Origin: Hyphomicrobiaceae bacterium
GTDB lineage: Bacteria; Pseudomonadota; Alphaproteobacteria; Rhizobiales; Hyphomicrobiaceae
Direction of reading: 5' to 3'
Assembly: GCA_041397645.1 (NCBI GenBank)
Contig: JAWKWE010000004.1
Span: 806,001-870,000 of the forward strand
DNA length: 64,000 bases
Shown here piece after piece: positions 34,855 to 42,712 of this stretch. How positions within the stretch are numbered: the stretch's first letter is position 1; every line of letters starts with the position of its first letter. The notes below the pieces were generated by a model, which was not told the origin of the DNA, searched no databases, and saw nothing but the letters and a program-made list of their open reading frames with translations. A program made the translations under genes and the position numbers.

Positions 34855-35074
34855 TTGGAATATCCTTTTTGAGAAGCAAGGCGTTAGACGTGCACGAGCG
34901 AGCTGCCCCTGCACCAATCGGTGCGACAGGAACGCCGCTCGGGCAACGATGTTCCATCACTAAATCAGCAAGAACTGTTGTGCGGAGAACATCATGCTCC
35001 GAGAAGCGCTCAGGGCATTCGGCGCAGACGAAGCAAAGATTGGCGAATTGAAGATCGGTCAGACGACGCCCGAT

Positions 35075-36583
35075 TCAGGAGTGAACCGAGCGGTCCGGCA
35101 TCTCGATTCTGAACGTGGCGCCCTTGTCGCTGTCGATGATGTTCAGCGAACCGCCATGCGCCTGGACAAGTTCTTGCGCAATGACGAGACCAAGGCCAGT
35201 TCCGCCTTTCTTGGTAGAGCCCTGAAAAGCCTTGAACAGGTGTTCGCGGGCTTTCGGCGGAATGCCTGGTCCATTGTCCGAGACATCGACGATCACCTTG
35301 CGCCCTTCACGATGCGCGCTGATCGCAATGTTGCCGTTGCGCGTTTCAGACGTCTCTAAGGCTTGCACCGCGTTGCGCACGAGGTTGCTCAACACGCGGA
35401 ACAGGTGCTCGCGGTCAGCATCGATGCGCAGCCCCGCTTCCATTTTCACTTCGAGGCTGATTTCGCCTTCGCGCGGCAAGCCCTGACTGTCGGCAACTTC
35501 TTCTACAAGACTTATGAGGCGGAACAGTTCGCGACGTGGCGCTGCCTCGGCAGCTCGGCCAAACTGCAGTGAGGAATTGCAGAAGCTGATCGCGCGATCG
35601 AGCGAAGCAATCAGCTTGGGCACGAAACGCTGCACGGTAGGGTCGGGAATGTCCACGAGACGGTCGGAGATGAGCTGCGCATTTGCGAGCATGTTGCGCA
35701 GATCGTGGTTGATCTTGGAAACCGCCAGTCCGAGTTGCGCCAAGCGATTCTTCTGCGCCAGCAAACCCGACAGCTCCTTTTGCATCTGGGATAGCTCGCG
35801 CTCCGCTACGCCCATTTCATCCATGCGACCTGACGGTGTGAGGATGCGCGTCTGGTCCTCAGGATCCGCCGAAAAGCTCAGCATATTCTGCGTCAGGTTC
35901 TTGAGCGGTTTCACCAGCAGGCGATTAAGCGATAGGTAGACAAGTGATGCCGTCAGTGCCGAGATGACGACCGAAAGTCCGAGAATGTTGAGGCCATACT
36001 GGATCATCGCATCGCGCAGTGGCGCCTCGGGAATGACGATCTCAATAAGATCCTTGGGGTCGTCGCTAATCCGACCGACAACGCGGATCAGACGGTCGCC
36101 CGACGAAAACAAGAGCGCAATGGCATCCTTCATCTGCGAAATTTTTAAGGCGAGCCCCTGCCAATAGGACTTGGGATCGGTGCGCAGATCATAGTGGGCG
36201 TTGATCTGCACGCCCGGTTCAACCGGAAGAATGAGGCGGCGTTCGCCATCGCGGCGCGAAGCAATGGCTTTGACTTGCGCGGTGCGCAACAGATCGGCGC
36301 GCAAAGCCGAGGGAACCTCCCCACCGGGGAACGCCTCCGAAGACAATGCCGCGAGCTGCGCCGCGGTCAGACGCTCCGACAGCCAGGAGATGCGATAGCT
36401 CGACACGCTCGGCAAGAAAATGAGAATTTCAGCAACGAGAACGAAGGCCGCCGTGAGCATGAGCAGCTTGGCAGGAAGCCCAAGGCGCGACCAAGCCGAA
36501 CGCAAACCGGCCGCGAGCCTGCCGAGGCCGTGGCTCTCTTTTTCTACGTTGCTGGTCGCTCTGGCGTCCAAGTCGCATCCCAA
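35075..36583 (-). CDS. Membrane sensor histidine kinase without adjacent response regulator
   Basis: A 502-aa kinase. Two membrane helices (about 40-60, AKLLMLTAAFVLVAEILIFL, and 195-215, ILGLSVVISALTASLVYL) enclose a periplasmic sensor region of about 130 residues. A HAMP-like linker (SLNRLLVKPLKNLTQNM) follows. The phospho-accepting His293 is in SKINHDLRNML, a variant of the usual HELRTP. The ATPase boxes are N (LVRNAVQAL), G1 (DNGPGIP) and G2 (GGTGLGLVIAQELV). The start TTG 36583 lacks a good ribosome site, so the N-terminus is uncertain. It lies 46 bp downstream of the flavin oxidoreductase gene and is probably co-transcribed; its response regulator must be elsewhere. Confidence 0.87.
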   Translation of the reverse strand: MGCDLDARATSNVEKESHGLGRLAAGLRSAWSRLGLPAKLLMLTAAFVLVAEILIFLPSVSSYRISWLSERLTAAQLAALSSEAFPGGEVPSALRADLLRTAQVKAIASRRDGERRLILPVEPGVQINAHYDLRTDPKSYWQGLALKISQMKDAIALLFSSGDRLIRVVGRISDDPKDLIEIVIPEAPLRDAMIQYGLNILGLSVVISALTASLVYLSLNRLLVKPLKNLTQNMLSFSADPEDQTRILTPSGRMDEMGVAERELSQMQKELSGLLAQKNRLAQLGLAVSKINHDLRNMLANAQLISDRLVDIPDPTVQRFVPKLIASLDRAISFCNSSLQFGRAAEAAPRRELFRLISLVEEVADSQGLPREGEISLEVKMEAGLRIDADREHLFRVLSNLVRNAVQALETSETRNGNIAISAHREGRKVIVDVSDNGPGIPPKAREHLFKAFQGSTKKGGTGLGLVIAQELVQAHGGSLNIIDSDKGATFRIEMPDRSVHS

Positions 36584-36628
36584 CTGAAGGAAGCCAAACG
36601 CGGCAAGCCTCCCTCCGTCGCGAGTGGC

Positions 36629-38089
36629 TTAACCGAGCTTGGCCAACCAAGAAATCACCTTGCGCACAAACGGGTTACCCGGTGCTGATGCATAGTAGCG
36701 GAAAGCGGCCCGTTTGTTCACCTCCGAAAGTGTCGGATAGGGTGAAATCCAATCGGTCATGGCCTTGATCTTCAGCTTCTGGGACATCGCCAGAGACCAC
36801 ATCTGGATGATTTCGCCCGCGTGCGCGCCGACAATAGTCACGCCAAGTATCTGGCCTTTCTGGCTTGTGACGACCTTCACATGCCCAGCAGTTTCCCGTT
36901 CTGCCTGAGCGCGGTCGTTCTCATGGAATGGCCAGCGCAGTACGTTAACTTTTCCGTGAGACTTGCGCGCCTCATCCTCCAACATCCCAATATGGGCGAG
37001 TTCGGGGTCGGTAAACGTGACCCACGGAATGATTCGGCCGGTCGTCTTTGCCGGCAGTCGAAACAGCGTCCGCCGGATTACGATGCCAGCATGGTCGTTG
37101 GCGACATGGGTGAACTGCAGACCGCCCGCGACGTCGCCGATGGCAAAAACGCGCTTGTTGGAAGTTTGCAAGCCTGCGTTGACGCTGATGCCCTTCTTGT
37201 CGAATTTGATGCCGGCGGACTCTAATCCCAGGTCGGCTGTGTTGGGGCGACGTCCCGCAGCCACCAGCAGATGCGTGCCTTCCACGCTGTCGCTGCCAGC
37301 ATCGGTTTTCAGCGTCAGGATAACCGCGTCCTTGTCACTCGATACCTTTTCGACGAGCGCGCCTTCGCGAATGACGATGCCTTCTGCGCGCAGATGATCG
37401 AGCACGATCGCTGAAAGCTCCGGATCATCCTTCCCCATCGCCTTCAGCCCTTCGACCACAGTGACCTGCGAGCCAAGCCGTCGATGGGCCTGGGCGAGTT
37501 CGAGGCCGATCGGACCGCCGCCGACAATGAGCAGATGAGGCAGCTTTCGTGTGTTCTCGAAGATCGTTTCGTTGGTGAAGTAGGGTATCTCCTTGAGCCC
37601 GGGGATCGGCGGCACCACCGGAGAAGACCCGGTTGCAATTACGAAGCGTCGCGCCTTGATGAGGTATTCTCCCGCTTCCACCGTTTCGCGATCGACGAAC
37701 CGCCCTGCAGCGGTAATGACGCGCACGCCCAGACCGGTAAAACGCTCTACGGAATCGTTGGGCGCAATGGCGGCGATGACGCCGTGGACGTGATCGTGAA
37801 CGGCCGCATAGTCGATCTCGGGCTCGACGCGGGTGATGCCGAACTTGTTCGCCTGACGCATCTGATGCGCGCGTTTGCCTGCCGCCAGCAATGCTTTGGA
37901 CGGGACACATCCATAGTTCAGGCAATCGCCGCCCATCTTGCCTTTCTCGATAAGCACGACGCGCTGCCCGAACGCCGCGGCTGCCGCTGCAACTGACAGC
38001 CCGCCCGAACCCGCACCAATGATGCAGAAGTCGGCAGTTAGCGTTTCGCGCGTGGCCGCACTCGAAGCATCCGCACTATCTTTTTGCAT
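36629..38089 (-). CDS. FAD-dependent pyridine nucleotide-disulfide oxidoreductase
   Basis: A 486-aa flavoprotein of the dihydrolipoamide dehydrogenase/mercuric reductase family. The FAD motif GAGSGGLSVA is near residue 26, the redox-active disulfide is in GGDCLNYGCVPSK (C-x4-C), the NAD motif GGGPIGLELA is near 195, and the second FAD motif FAIGDVAGG is near 325. In the C-terminal dimer domain the catalytic His-Glu pair of lipoamide dehydrogenase (HxHPTxSE) appears as SPYPTLSE, so the proton-relay His is Tyr. It lacks a mercuric N-terminal domain and is not beside 2-oxoacid dehydrogenase genes. It overlaps the TVP38 gene by 14 bases, a pairing common in proteobacteria. Substrate unknown. Confidence 0.9.
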   Translation of the reverse strand: MQKDSADASSAATRETLTADFCIIGAGSGGLSVAAAAAAFGQRVVLIEKGKMGGDCLNYGCVPSKALLAAGKRAHQMRQANKFGITRVEPEIDYAAVHDHVHGVIAAIAPNDSVERFTGLGVRVITAAGRFVDRETVEAGEYLIKARRFVIATGSSPVVPPIPGLKEIPYFTNETIFENTRKLPHLLIVGGGPIGLELAQAHRRLGSQVTVVEGLKAMGKDDPELSAIVLDHLRAEGIVIREGALVEKVSSDKDAVILTLKTDAGSDSVEGTHLLVAAGRRPNTADLGLESAGIKFDKKGISVNAGLQTSNKRVFAIGDVAGGLQFTHVANDHAGIVIRRTLFRLPAKTTGRIIPWVTFTDPELAHIGMLEDEARKSHGKVNVLRWPFHENDRAQAERETAGHVKVVTSQKGQILGVTIVGAHAGEIIQMWSLAMSQKLKIKAMTDWISPYPTLSEVNKRAAFRYYASAPGNPFVRKVISWLAKLG

Positions 38090-38891
38090 GACGATTTTTC
38101 CAGCGTTTCAAAGCGGGCGGTATCAAGGCGACAACCCCCAGCAAAGCGAAGGCAGCCAATAGCTCATTGGTCACGAGCGCGCTCGTGTCGATGGTGTAGG
38201 GGCAAGCGTCGTCTCCACCACCAGGATTTCGCGTCAGACAGTCTTGATAGCTGGCATTTTGCGCTTCCACGACACTGCCTAAGCCCGAACCTGCCACTGA
38301 AAATGCAATTGTCCCCGGAATTATGCCCAGAAATGTGCCCAACACATAGGTTTTGAAGGGAACGCCCAGCAGTGCCGGCGCCAAATTGACGACAACGAAC
38401 GGAAATGCCGGCACTAGACGAAGGAAGAGCAGATAGCTCAGAGCATTCTCTTGAAAACCATCGCGCAGCGCCGCAAGGGAAGGTCCGGCTTTCGCGGCAA
38501 GGCTCTCGCCGAAGGAACTCTTGGCGATCAAGAACACCAGCGTCGCGCCGATCGTTGCGGCAACGACCGTTGCCGACGCGCCAAGCGCCCAACCAAAGAG
38601 CAGCCCTCCCGCGAGCGTCATGACGAGACCGCCCGGAAGCGACAGCGCAACCACCACGATATAGATCGCCATGTAGATCAGCAGTGCCACGAGCTGGTTC
38701 TGGGCGATGAACGATTTGAGCTGGTCGTAGTTGAGCCCGATGGTCTTGAAGCTGAGGTATTTGTGCCAGCCCATCGCAAAGACCAGCGCCATCAGCCCTG
38801 CCAGAACGAGCACCGGCCCCCAGCGTTTCCATCCCGCATTGCTGGCCGCAGCACTGGAAGCTGTGCTGTCAGGCCCGGGTTGCGTATCCAT
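38076..38891 (-). CDS. TVP38/TMEM64 family membrane protein (DedA superfamily-related)
   Basis: A 271-aa inner-membrane protein. ATG 38891 (MDTQPGPDST) has GAGGA upstream; the open frame beyond is not similar to the family. About six hydrophobic segments occur (GPVLVLAGLMALVFAMGW, LVALLIYMAIYIVVVALSL). Signature parts are SLPGGLVMTLAGGLLFGWALG and LRLVPAFPFVVVNLAPALLG with the conserved Arg/Pro, and GTFLGIIPGTIAFSVAGSGLG. A loop near residue 220 has two cysteines (QDCLTRN, DDACPYT). DedA-superfamily proteins act as lipid scramblases or flippases in some species. It is the first gene of a three-gene minus-strand run with the flavin oxidoreductase and the histidine kinase. Confidence 0.9.
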   Translation of the reverse strand: MDTQPGPDSTASSAAASNAGWKRWGPVLVLAGLMALVFAMGWHKYLSFKTIGLNYDQLKSFIAQNQLVALLIYMAIYIVVVALSLPGGLVMTLAGGLLFGWALGASATVVAATIGATLVFLIAKSSFGESLAAKAGPSLAALRDGFQENALSYLLFLRLVPAFPFVVVNLAPALLGVPFKTYVLGTFLGIIPGTIAFSVAGSGLGSVVEAQNASYQDCLTRNPGGGDDACPYTIDTSALVTNELLAAFALLGVVALIPPALKRWKNRHAKR

Positions 38892-39188
38892 CGCACATCC
38901 TCGCAAAGTTTGGCTTTCGCATCGTGATCCGTTGTCCACTGTACGAGATCGGACTGGCCGTTGTTTCGTCCGGCTGCGATTTCTTGCCTTTGCAGGCGCC
39001 GGGAAGCACGGGTTGCGTTGACTTCCCCCGTCAGCCCCCCTATAAGCCTGCATCTTGCGGGTTGGACCGGCCTTCGGGGCGAAACTGCGCCCTGTCGCCG
39101 TATCGGACCTTAACCCTCGGAAATTTCATGGTTTTTCCATCAGCCGCGTTGGCGGCCGGTGGCATTTGGAACTTCACGGAGACGTCGC

Positions 39189-39323
39189 GTGAAACGCACA
39201 TATCAGCCCAGCCGCCTCGTGCGCAAACGCCGCCACGGCTTCCGCAAGCGTATGCTGACCGCCGGTGGTCAAAAGGTTCTCGCCCGCCGTCGCGCCAAAG
39301 GCCGTAAGCGCCTGTCGGCCTAG
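39189..39323 (+). CDS. rpmH: 50S ribosomal protein L34
   Basis: A 44-aa basic protein of the large ribosomal subunit, starting at GTG 39189: MKRTYQPSRLVRKRRHGF, then RMLTAGGQKVLARRRAKGRK and ending RLSA before TAG 39321-39323. The length and sequence match L34 exactly. It starts the rpmH-rnpA-yidC-ysxC run, with rnpA 81 bp downstream. Its 5' region from 38892 (about 300 bp, divergent from the TVP38 gene) should carry a strong promoter, but I cannot place it reliably. Confidence 0.98.
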   Translation: MKRTYQPSRLVRKRRHGFRKRMLTAGGQKVLARRRAKGRKRLSA

Positions 39324-39404
39324 CATTTTTGCGGGTGCGCGCGATTGCAATGGCCGGCCCGTCGCTTGCGGTACGGCATTTGAACGCTCGCCAGGACGCG
39401 CCCG

Positions 39405-39824
39405 GTGGCACTCGACACCATCAAGAAACGACCTGACTTCCTCGCCGTTCGCGGCGGGGCACGGGCTTCCGTGCCGTGTTGCCTGATGGAAGCTAAGCCG
39501 CGCGCGAAGGCCCCAGCGGGCGATTTCAAAGGCCCACGCTTCGGTTTCACAGTCACAAAAAAGCTCGGCAACGCGGTGACACGCAACCGGATCCGCCGTC
39601 GCCTGAAGTCCGCGCTCAGCAAAGTTGCACCTGCTCTCGCCCGCGATGGCTTTGATTACGTCATCGTTGCGCGGCCGCCGGCACTCGACAAACCGTTCGA
39701 GGATCTGCTGACCGAATTGACCCGTGCACTCATAGGCGTTCACAAGCCGCAGGGCGCACGCCAGCAAAGACTCGACAAACGCCCGCTAACGATGAAAAAA
39801 CCCGAGCCAGATGGACCGTCCTGA
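39405..39824 (+). CDS. rnpA: Ribonuclease P protein component
   Basis: A 139-aa basic protein that joins the RnpB RNA to trim the 5' leaders of pre-tRNAs. The RNR motif is present (NAVTRNRIRRRLKSAL), preceded by RFGFTVTKKLGNAV and followed by YVIVARPPAL. It starts at GTG 39405 (VALDTIKKRPDFLAV), the usual start of the family. The C-terminus has a Lys/Pro/Asp tail beyond the core. The yidD gene that often overlaps rnpA is missing: only 97 bp separate rnpA from yidC. Confidence 0.96.
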   Translation: MALDTIKKRPDFLAVRGGARASVPCCLMEAKPRAKAPAGDFKGPRFGFTVTKKLGNAVTRNRIRRRLKSALSKVAPALARDGFDYVIVARPPALDKPFEDLLTELTRALIGVHKPQGARQQRLDKRPLTMKKPEPDGPS

Positions 39825-39921
39825 TCGGTAGCCGTCGTAAATTGCCGTGCGCCTACCTCTTCGCCTACCTATCCGGCGCGCAGACCTTGACTGACAAAGC
39901 GCGCACTAAACTGAGGCTACG

Positions 39922-41805
39922 ATGAACTCCGGAAAATCCCCGCAAGATCAAAACAACCTGCTGTTCGCCGTCATCCTCTCGCTGGTGGTGCTGATGGGTT
40001 GGCAATATTTCTTCGCAGCGCCGGCGGTGCGCGAAGAGAAGGCGCGCCAGGATTTCGCCCGTGACGTGGAGGCGCAACGCTCCGGATCTAAGACGGACGG
40101 CCCTCCTGGTGTCGCTCAAGGTCCGGTTTCTGCACCCACCACCACCACCACGACGCCTGAACCGGGCCAGCCTTCCACTGCCCCTATCGCGCGTGACGAT
40201 GCGCTCAAGGCCTCGCCGCGCGTCGCCATCAAGTCCGATAGCCTGGAAGGCTCCATCGCGCTCAAGAGCGGCCGCATCGATGATCTGGTGCTTGTGAAGT
40301 ATCGCGAGCAGATCGATCCCAATTCGCCCAAGGTTGTCCTGCTGTCACCAGCAGGCAGCGAGCATCCCTATTTCGCCGAGTACGGCTGGGTTGCTCCCAG
40401 CGGCGCGTCGCTCAAGCTGCCCGACCGCGACACGCTGTGGACGTTGGAAAGTGGCTCGATGCTGTCGCCCAAATCTCCGGTCACCATCAATTGGGATAAT
40501 GGAGAAGGCTTGGTGTTCCGCCGGACTTTCTCGATTGACGACGACTACATGTTCAAGGTTGTCGACGAGGTGGAAAACAAGACGCAAGGCGACGTCTCGC
40601 TGCTGCCCTACGCCCGCATTTACCGCTACACGCTGCCCAAGACCCACGCCTACTACATTCTGCACGAAGGGTTGATCGGCGTTGCTGGCGATGAAGGCCT
40701 CAAAGAAGTCACCTACGCCGACGCGATCAAATCCGCCACGCCTCACGTGTTCGAGAACATCACGGGCGGCTGGTTCGGCATTACCGACAAGTATTGGGCA
40801 GCAGCCGTTATTCCCGATCAAAACGAGCCCTATCGCGGCATGATGTCGGCAGTGAAGGCGGCATCTGCGGCTCAAAGCGACGCCTTTCAGGTCGACTATC
40901 TGCGTGGCGCGCTGGTCGTTCCACCCAACGCTCGCAAGGGCGTCGAAGGACACCTGTATGCCGGTGCCAAGCAGCCCACCATCATCGACGGCTATCAGAA
41001 GTCGCTCAACATCAAGCTGTTCGATCGCATGATCGATTGGGGCTTGTTCTATTTCATCACCAAGCCGCTCTTCAAACTCATGGAGTGGATCAATTCGTGG
41101 GCCGGCAATTTTGGCATTACGATCCTGATCCTGACCATCATCGTAAAAGCCGCCTTCTTCCCGCTTGCCAATAAACAGTATACGAGCATGGCGCGCATGA
41201 AGAAGATGCAGCCCGAGATGGCCCGCATCAAGGAGGTCTACAAGGAGGATCCCCAGCGCCAGCAAAAGGAGATGTTCGAGCTCTACAAGCGCGAGAAGAT
41301 CAATCCGCTCGCCGGTTGTTGGCCGATTCTTCTGCAGATCCCGGTGTTCTTCGCGCTCTATAAGGTGCTGTTCGTGACCATCGACATGCGCCATGCGCCG
41401 TTCTTCGGCTGGATTAAGGATCTTTCCGCACCAGATCCGACCTCGATCTTTAACCTGTTCGGCCTTCTGCCCTTCGCAGCGCCGGAGTTCCTGCATGTCG
41501 GCGCGTGGCCGGTCATCATGGGCATCACGATGTGGATGCAGATGCAGTTGAACCCGCCGCAGCCCGATCCCATTCAGCAGCAGGTCTTCCAATGGATGCC
41601 GCTGATGTTCACGTTCTTGCTGGCGACTTTCCCGGCTGGTCTCGTGATCTATTGGGCATGGAGCAACACGCTGTCGATCGCTCAGCAGTACTACATCAAC
41701 AAGAAGAACGGCGCGGAGGTGCATTTGATGTCTAATATCAAGCGTACCTTCGGTGGGATCGGAAGATTGTTCGGCGGCAATAACAAGGATGACGGCAAGC
41801 CGTAG
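39922..41805 (+). CDS. yidC: Membrane protein insertase YidC
   Basis: Inserts and folds inner-membrane proteins, alone or with SecYEG. The 627-aa protein has helix 1 at about 12-32 (LLFAVILSLVVLMGWQYFF), a Thr/Pro-rich linker (TTTTTTPEP), the large periplasmic beta-sandwich domain at about 90-370, and the conserved five-helix insertase core at about 380-590 (NFGITILILTIIVKAAFFPL, whose Lys takes the place of the catalytic-groove positive residue; PVFFALYKVLF; PVIMGITMWMQMQ; LMFTFLLATFPAGLVIYW). The length is normal for Gram-negative YidC. It follows rnpA and precedes ysxC by 99 bp, the standard order. Confidence 0.97.
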   Translation: MNSGKSPQDQNNLLFAVILSLVVLMGWQYFFAAPAVREEKARQDFARDVEAQRSGSKTDGPPGVAQGPVSAPTTTTTTPEPGQPSTAPIARDDALKASPRVAIKSDSLEGSIALKSGRIDDLVLVKYREQIDPNSPKVVLLSPAGSEHPYFAEYGWVAPSGASLKLPDRDTLWTLESGSMLSPKSPVTINWDNGEGLVFRRTFSIDDDYMFKVVDEVENKTQGDVSLLPYARIYRYTLPKTHAYYILHEGLIGVAGDEGLKEVTYADAIKSATPHVFENITGGWFGITDKYWAAAVIPDQNEPYRGMMSAVKAASAAQSDAFQVDYLRGALVVPPNARKGVEGHLYAGAKQPTIIDGYQKSLNIKLFDRMIDWGLFYFITKPLFKLMEWINSWAGNFGITILILTIIVKAAFFPLANKQYTSMARMKKMQPEMARIKEVYKEDPQRQQKEMFELYKREKINPLAGCWPILLQIPVFFALYKVLFVTIDMRHAPFFGWIKDLSAPDPTSIFNLFGLLPFAAPEFLHVGAWPVIMGITMWMQMQLNPPQPDPIQQQVFQWMPLMFTFLLATFPAGLVIYWAWSNTLSIAQQYYINKKNGAEVHLMSNIKRTFGGIGRLFGGNNKDDGKP

Positions 41806-41904
41806 CGCAAGCACGCAGCCCGCTCCTCCTTTCACGCCGATCTCGCAAAAGGCTGGTCGGCCTGCCGCCGATCAGCCGTCGATGCGAGAAGACAGGATTG
41901 CAAA

Positions 41905-42555
41905 ATGCAGGACGGCACGCTCACCGACGAAGAGATCGAGACCGGCCGTTTGATCTTCACGCAGCCTTGGGATTTTTCTCGCGGCTCGCCTGATCTCAAC
42001 CATCTGCCGCCCGACGATCGCCCCGAGATTGCGTTCGCCGGGCGCTCGAACGTCGGCAAGTCCACGCTCATCAACGCGCTTGTCGGTCAGCGCCAGCTGG
42101 CGCGCGCCTCCAACACCCCGGGCCGCACACAAGACCTCAACTTCTTCACGCTGCCCGCCGCTTCGCTTTATATCGTCGACATGCCCGGCTACGGATTTGC
42201 CGAAGCACCCAAGGACAAGGTAGCCGCCTGGAACAAGGTTCTGCGCGGATATCTTGCCGGACGGCGCACGCTGCTGCGCGTGTTCGTCCTGATCGATGCG
42301 CGCCACGGCATCAAAACGGCCGACAACGACATTCTGGCGCTTCTCGACAGCGCAGCCGTTTCCTACCAGGGCGTGCTCACCAAGGCGGACAAAGTCAGTC
42401 GGGCCGAGCTGGAAAAAGTCGCTGAAGCGACCCGCCAGGCTTTGGGAAAGCACGCCGCCGCTTATCCTGAAATCATTGTCACGTCGTCGGAAAAGGGCAC
42501 GGGCATTGATATTCTTCGCGGCACCATTGCACGCCTTTTGATGCAGCACGCTTGA
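41905..42555 (+). CDS. ysxC: Ribosome biogenesis GTP-binding protein YsxC/EngB
   Basis: A 216-aa GTPase needed for assembly of the large ribosomal subunit. GTP motifs: G1 GRSNVGKST, G2 in ASNTPGRTQ, G3 DMPGYG, G4 TKAD and G5 TSSEKGTG, all intact. The ATG at 41905 follows the preceding open stretch with GACAGGATTGC. It follows yidC. In related genomes argB comes next; here the next gene is tex, after 157 bp, and argB sits about 35 kb to the left. Confidence 0.97.
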   Translation: MQDGTLTDEEIETGRLIFTQPWDFSRGSPDLNHLPPDDRPEIAFAGRSNVGKSTLINALVGQRQLARASNTPGRTQDLNFFTLPAASLYIVDMPGYGFAEAPKDKVAAWNKVLRGYLAGRRTLLRVFVLIDARHGIKTADNDILALLDSAAVSYQGVLTKADKVSRAELEKVAEATRQALGKHAAAYPEIIVTSSEKGTGIDILRGTIARLLMQHA

Positions 42556-42712
42556 TCGCCTGGACAACCGCTAGAGTTTGGAACAGCTCGACTACAAGTC
42601 TCAACCGGTCGCGAACGAGCCTGTTAGCAGACGGCGCGAGGCGATTGGCGTGGCCCGGCGCATGGCGGTATAACGCCCGCGCCAACTTCCACGCCGTGAA
42701 AGGACCTTTCGC

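Noticed and set aside
40345..41835. 496-codon open frame antisense to yidC
   Set aside because: It is a shadow of the yidC coding pattern, lies wholly inside a certain gene, has Arg/His-rich composition typical of antisense frames and no domain.
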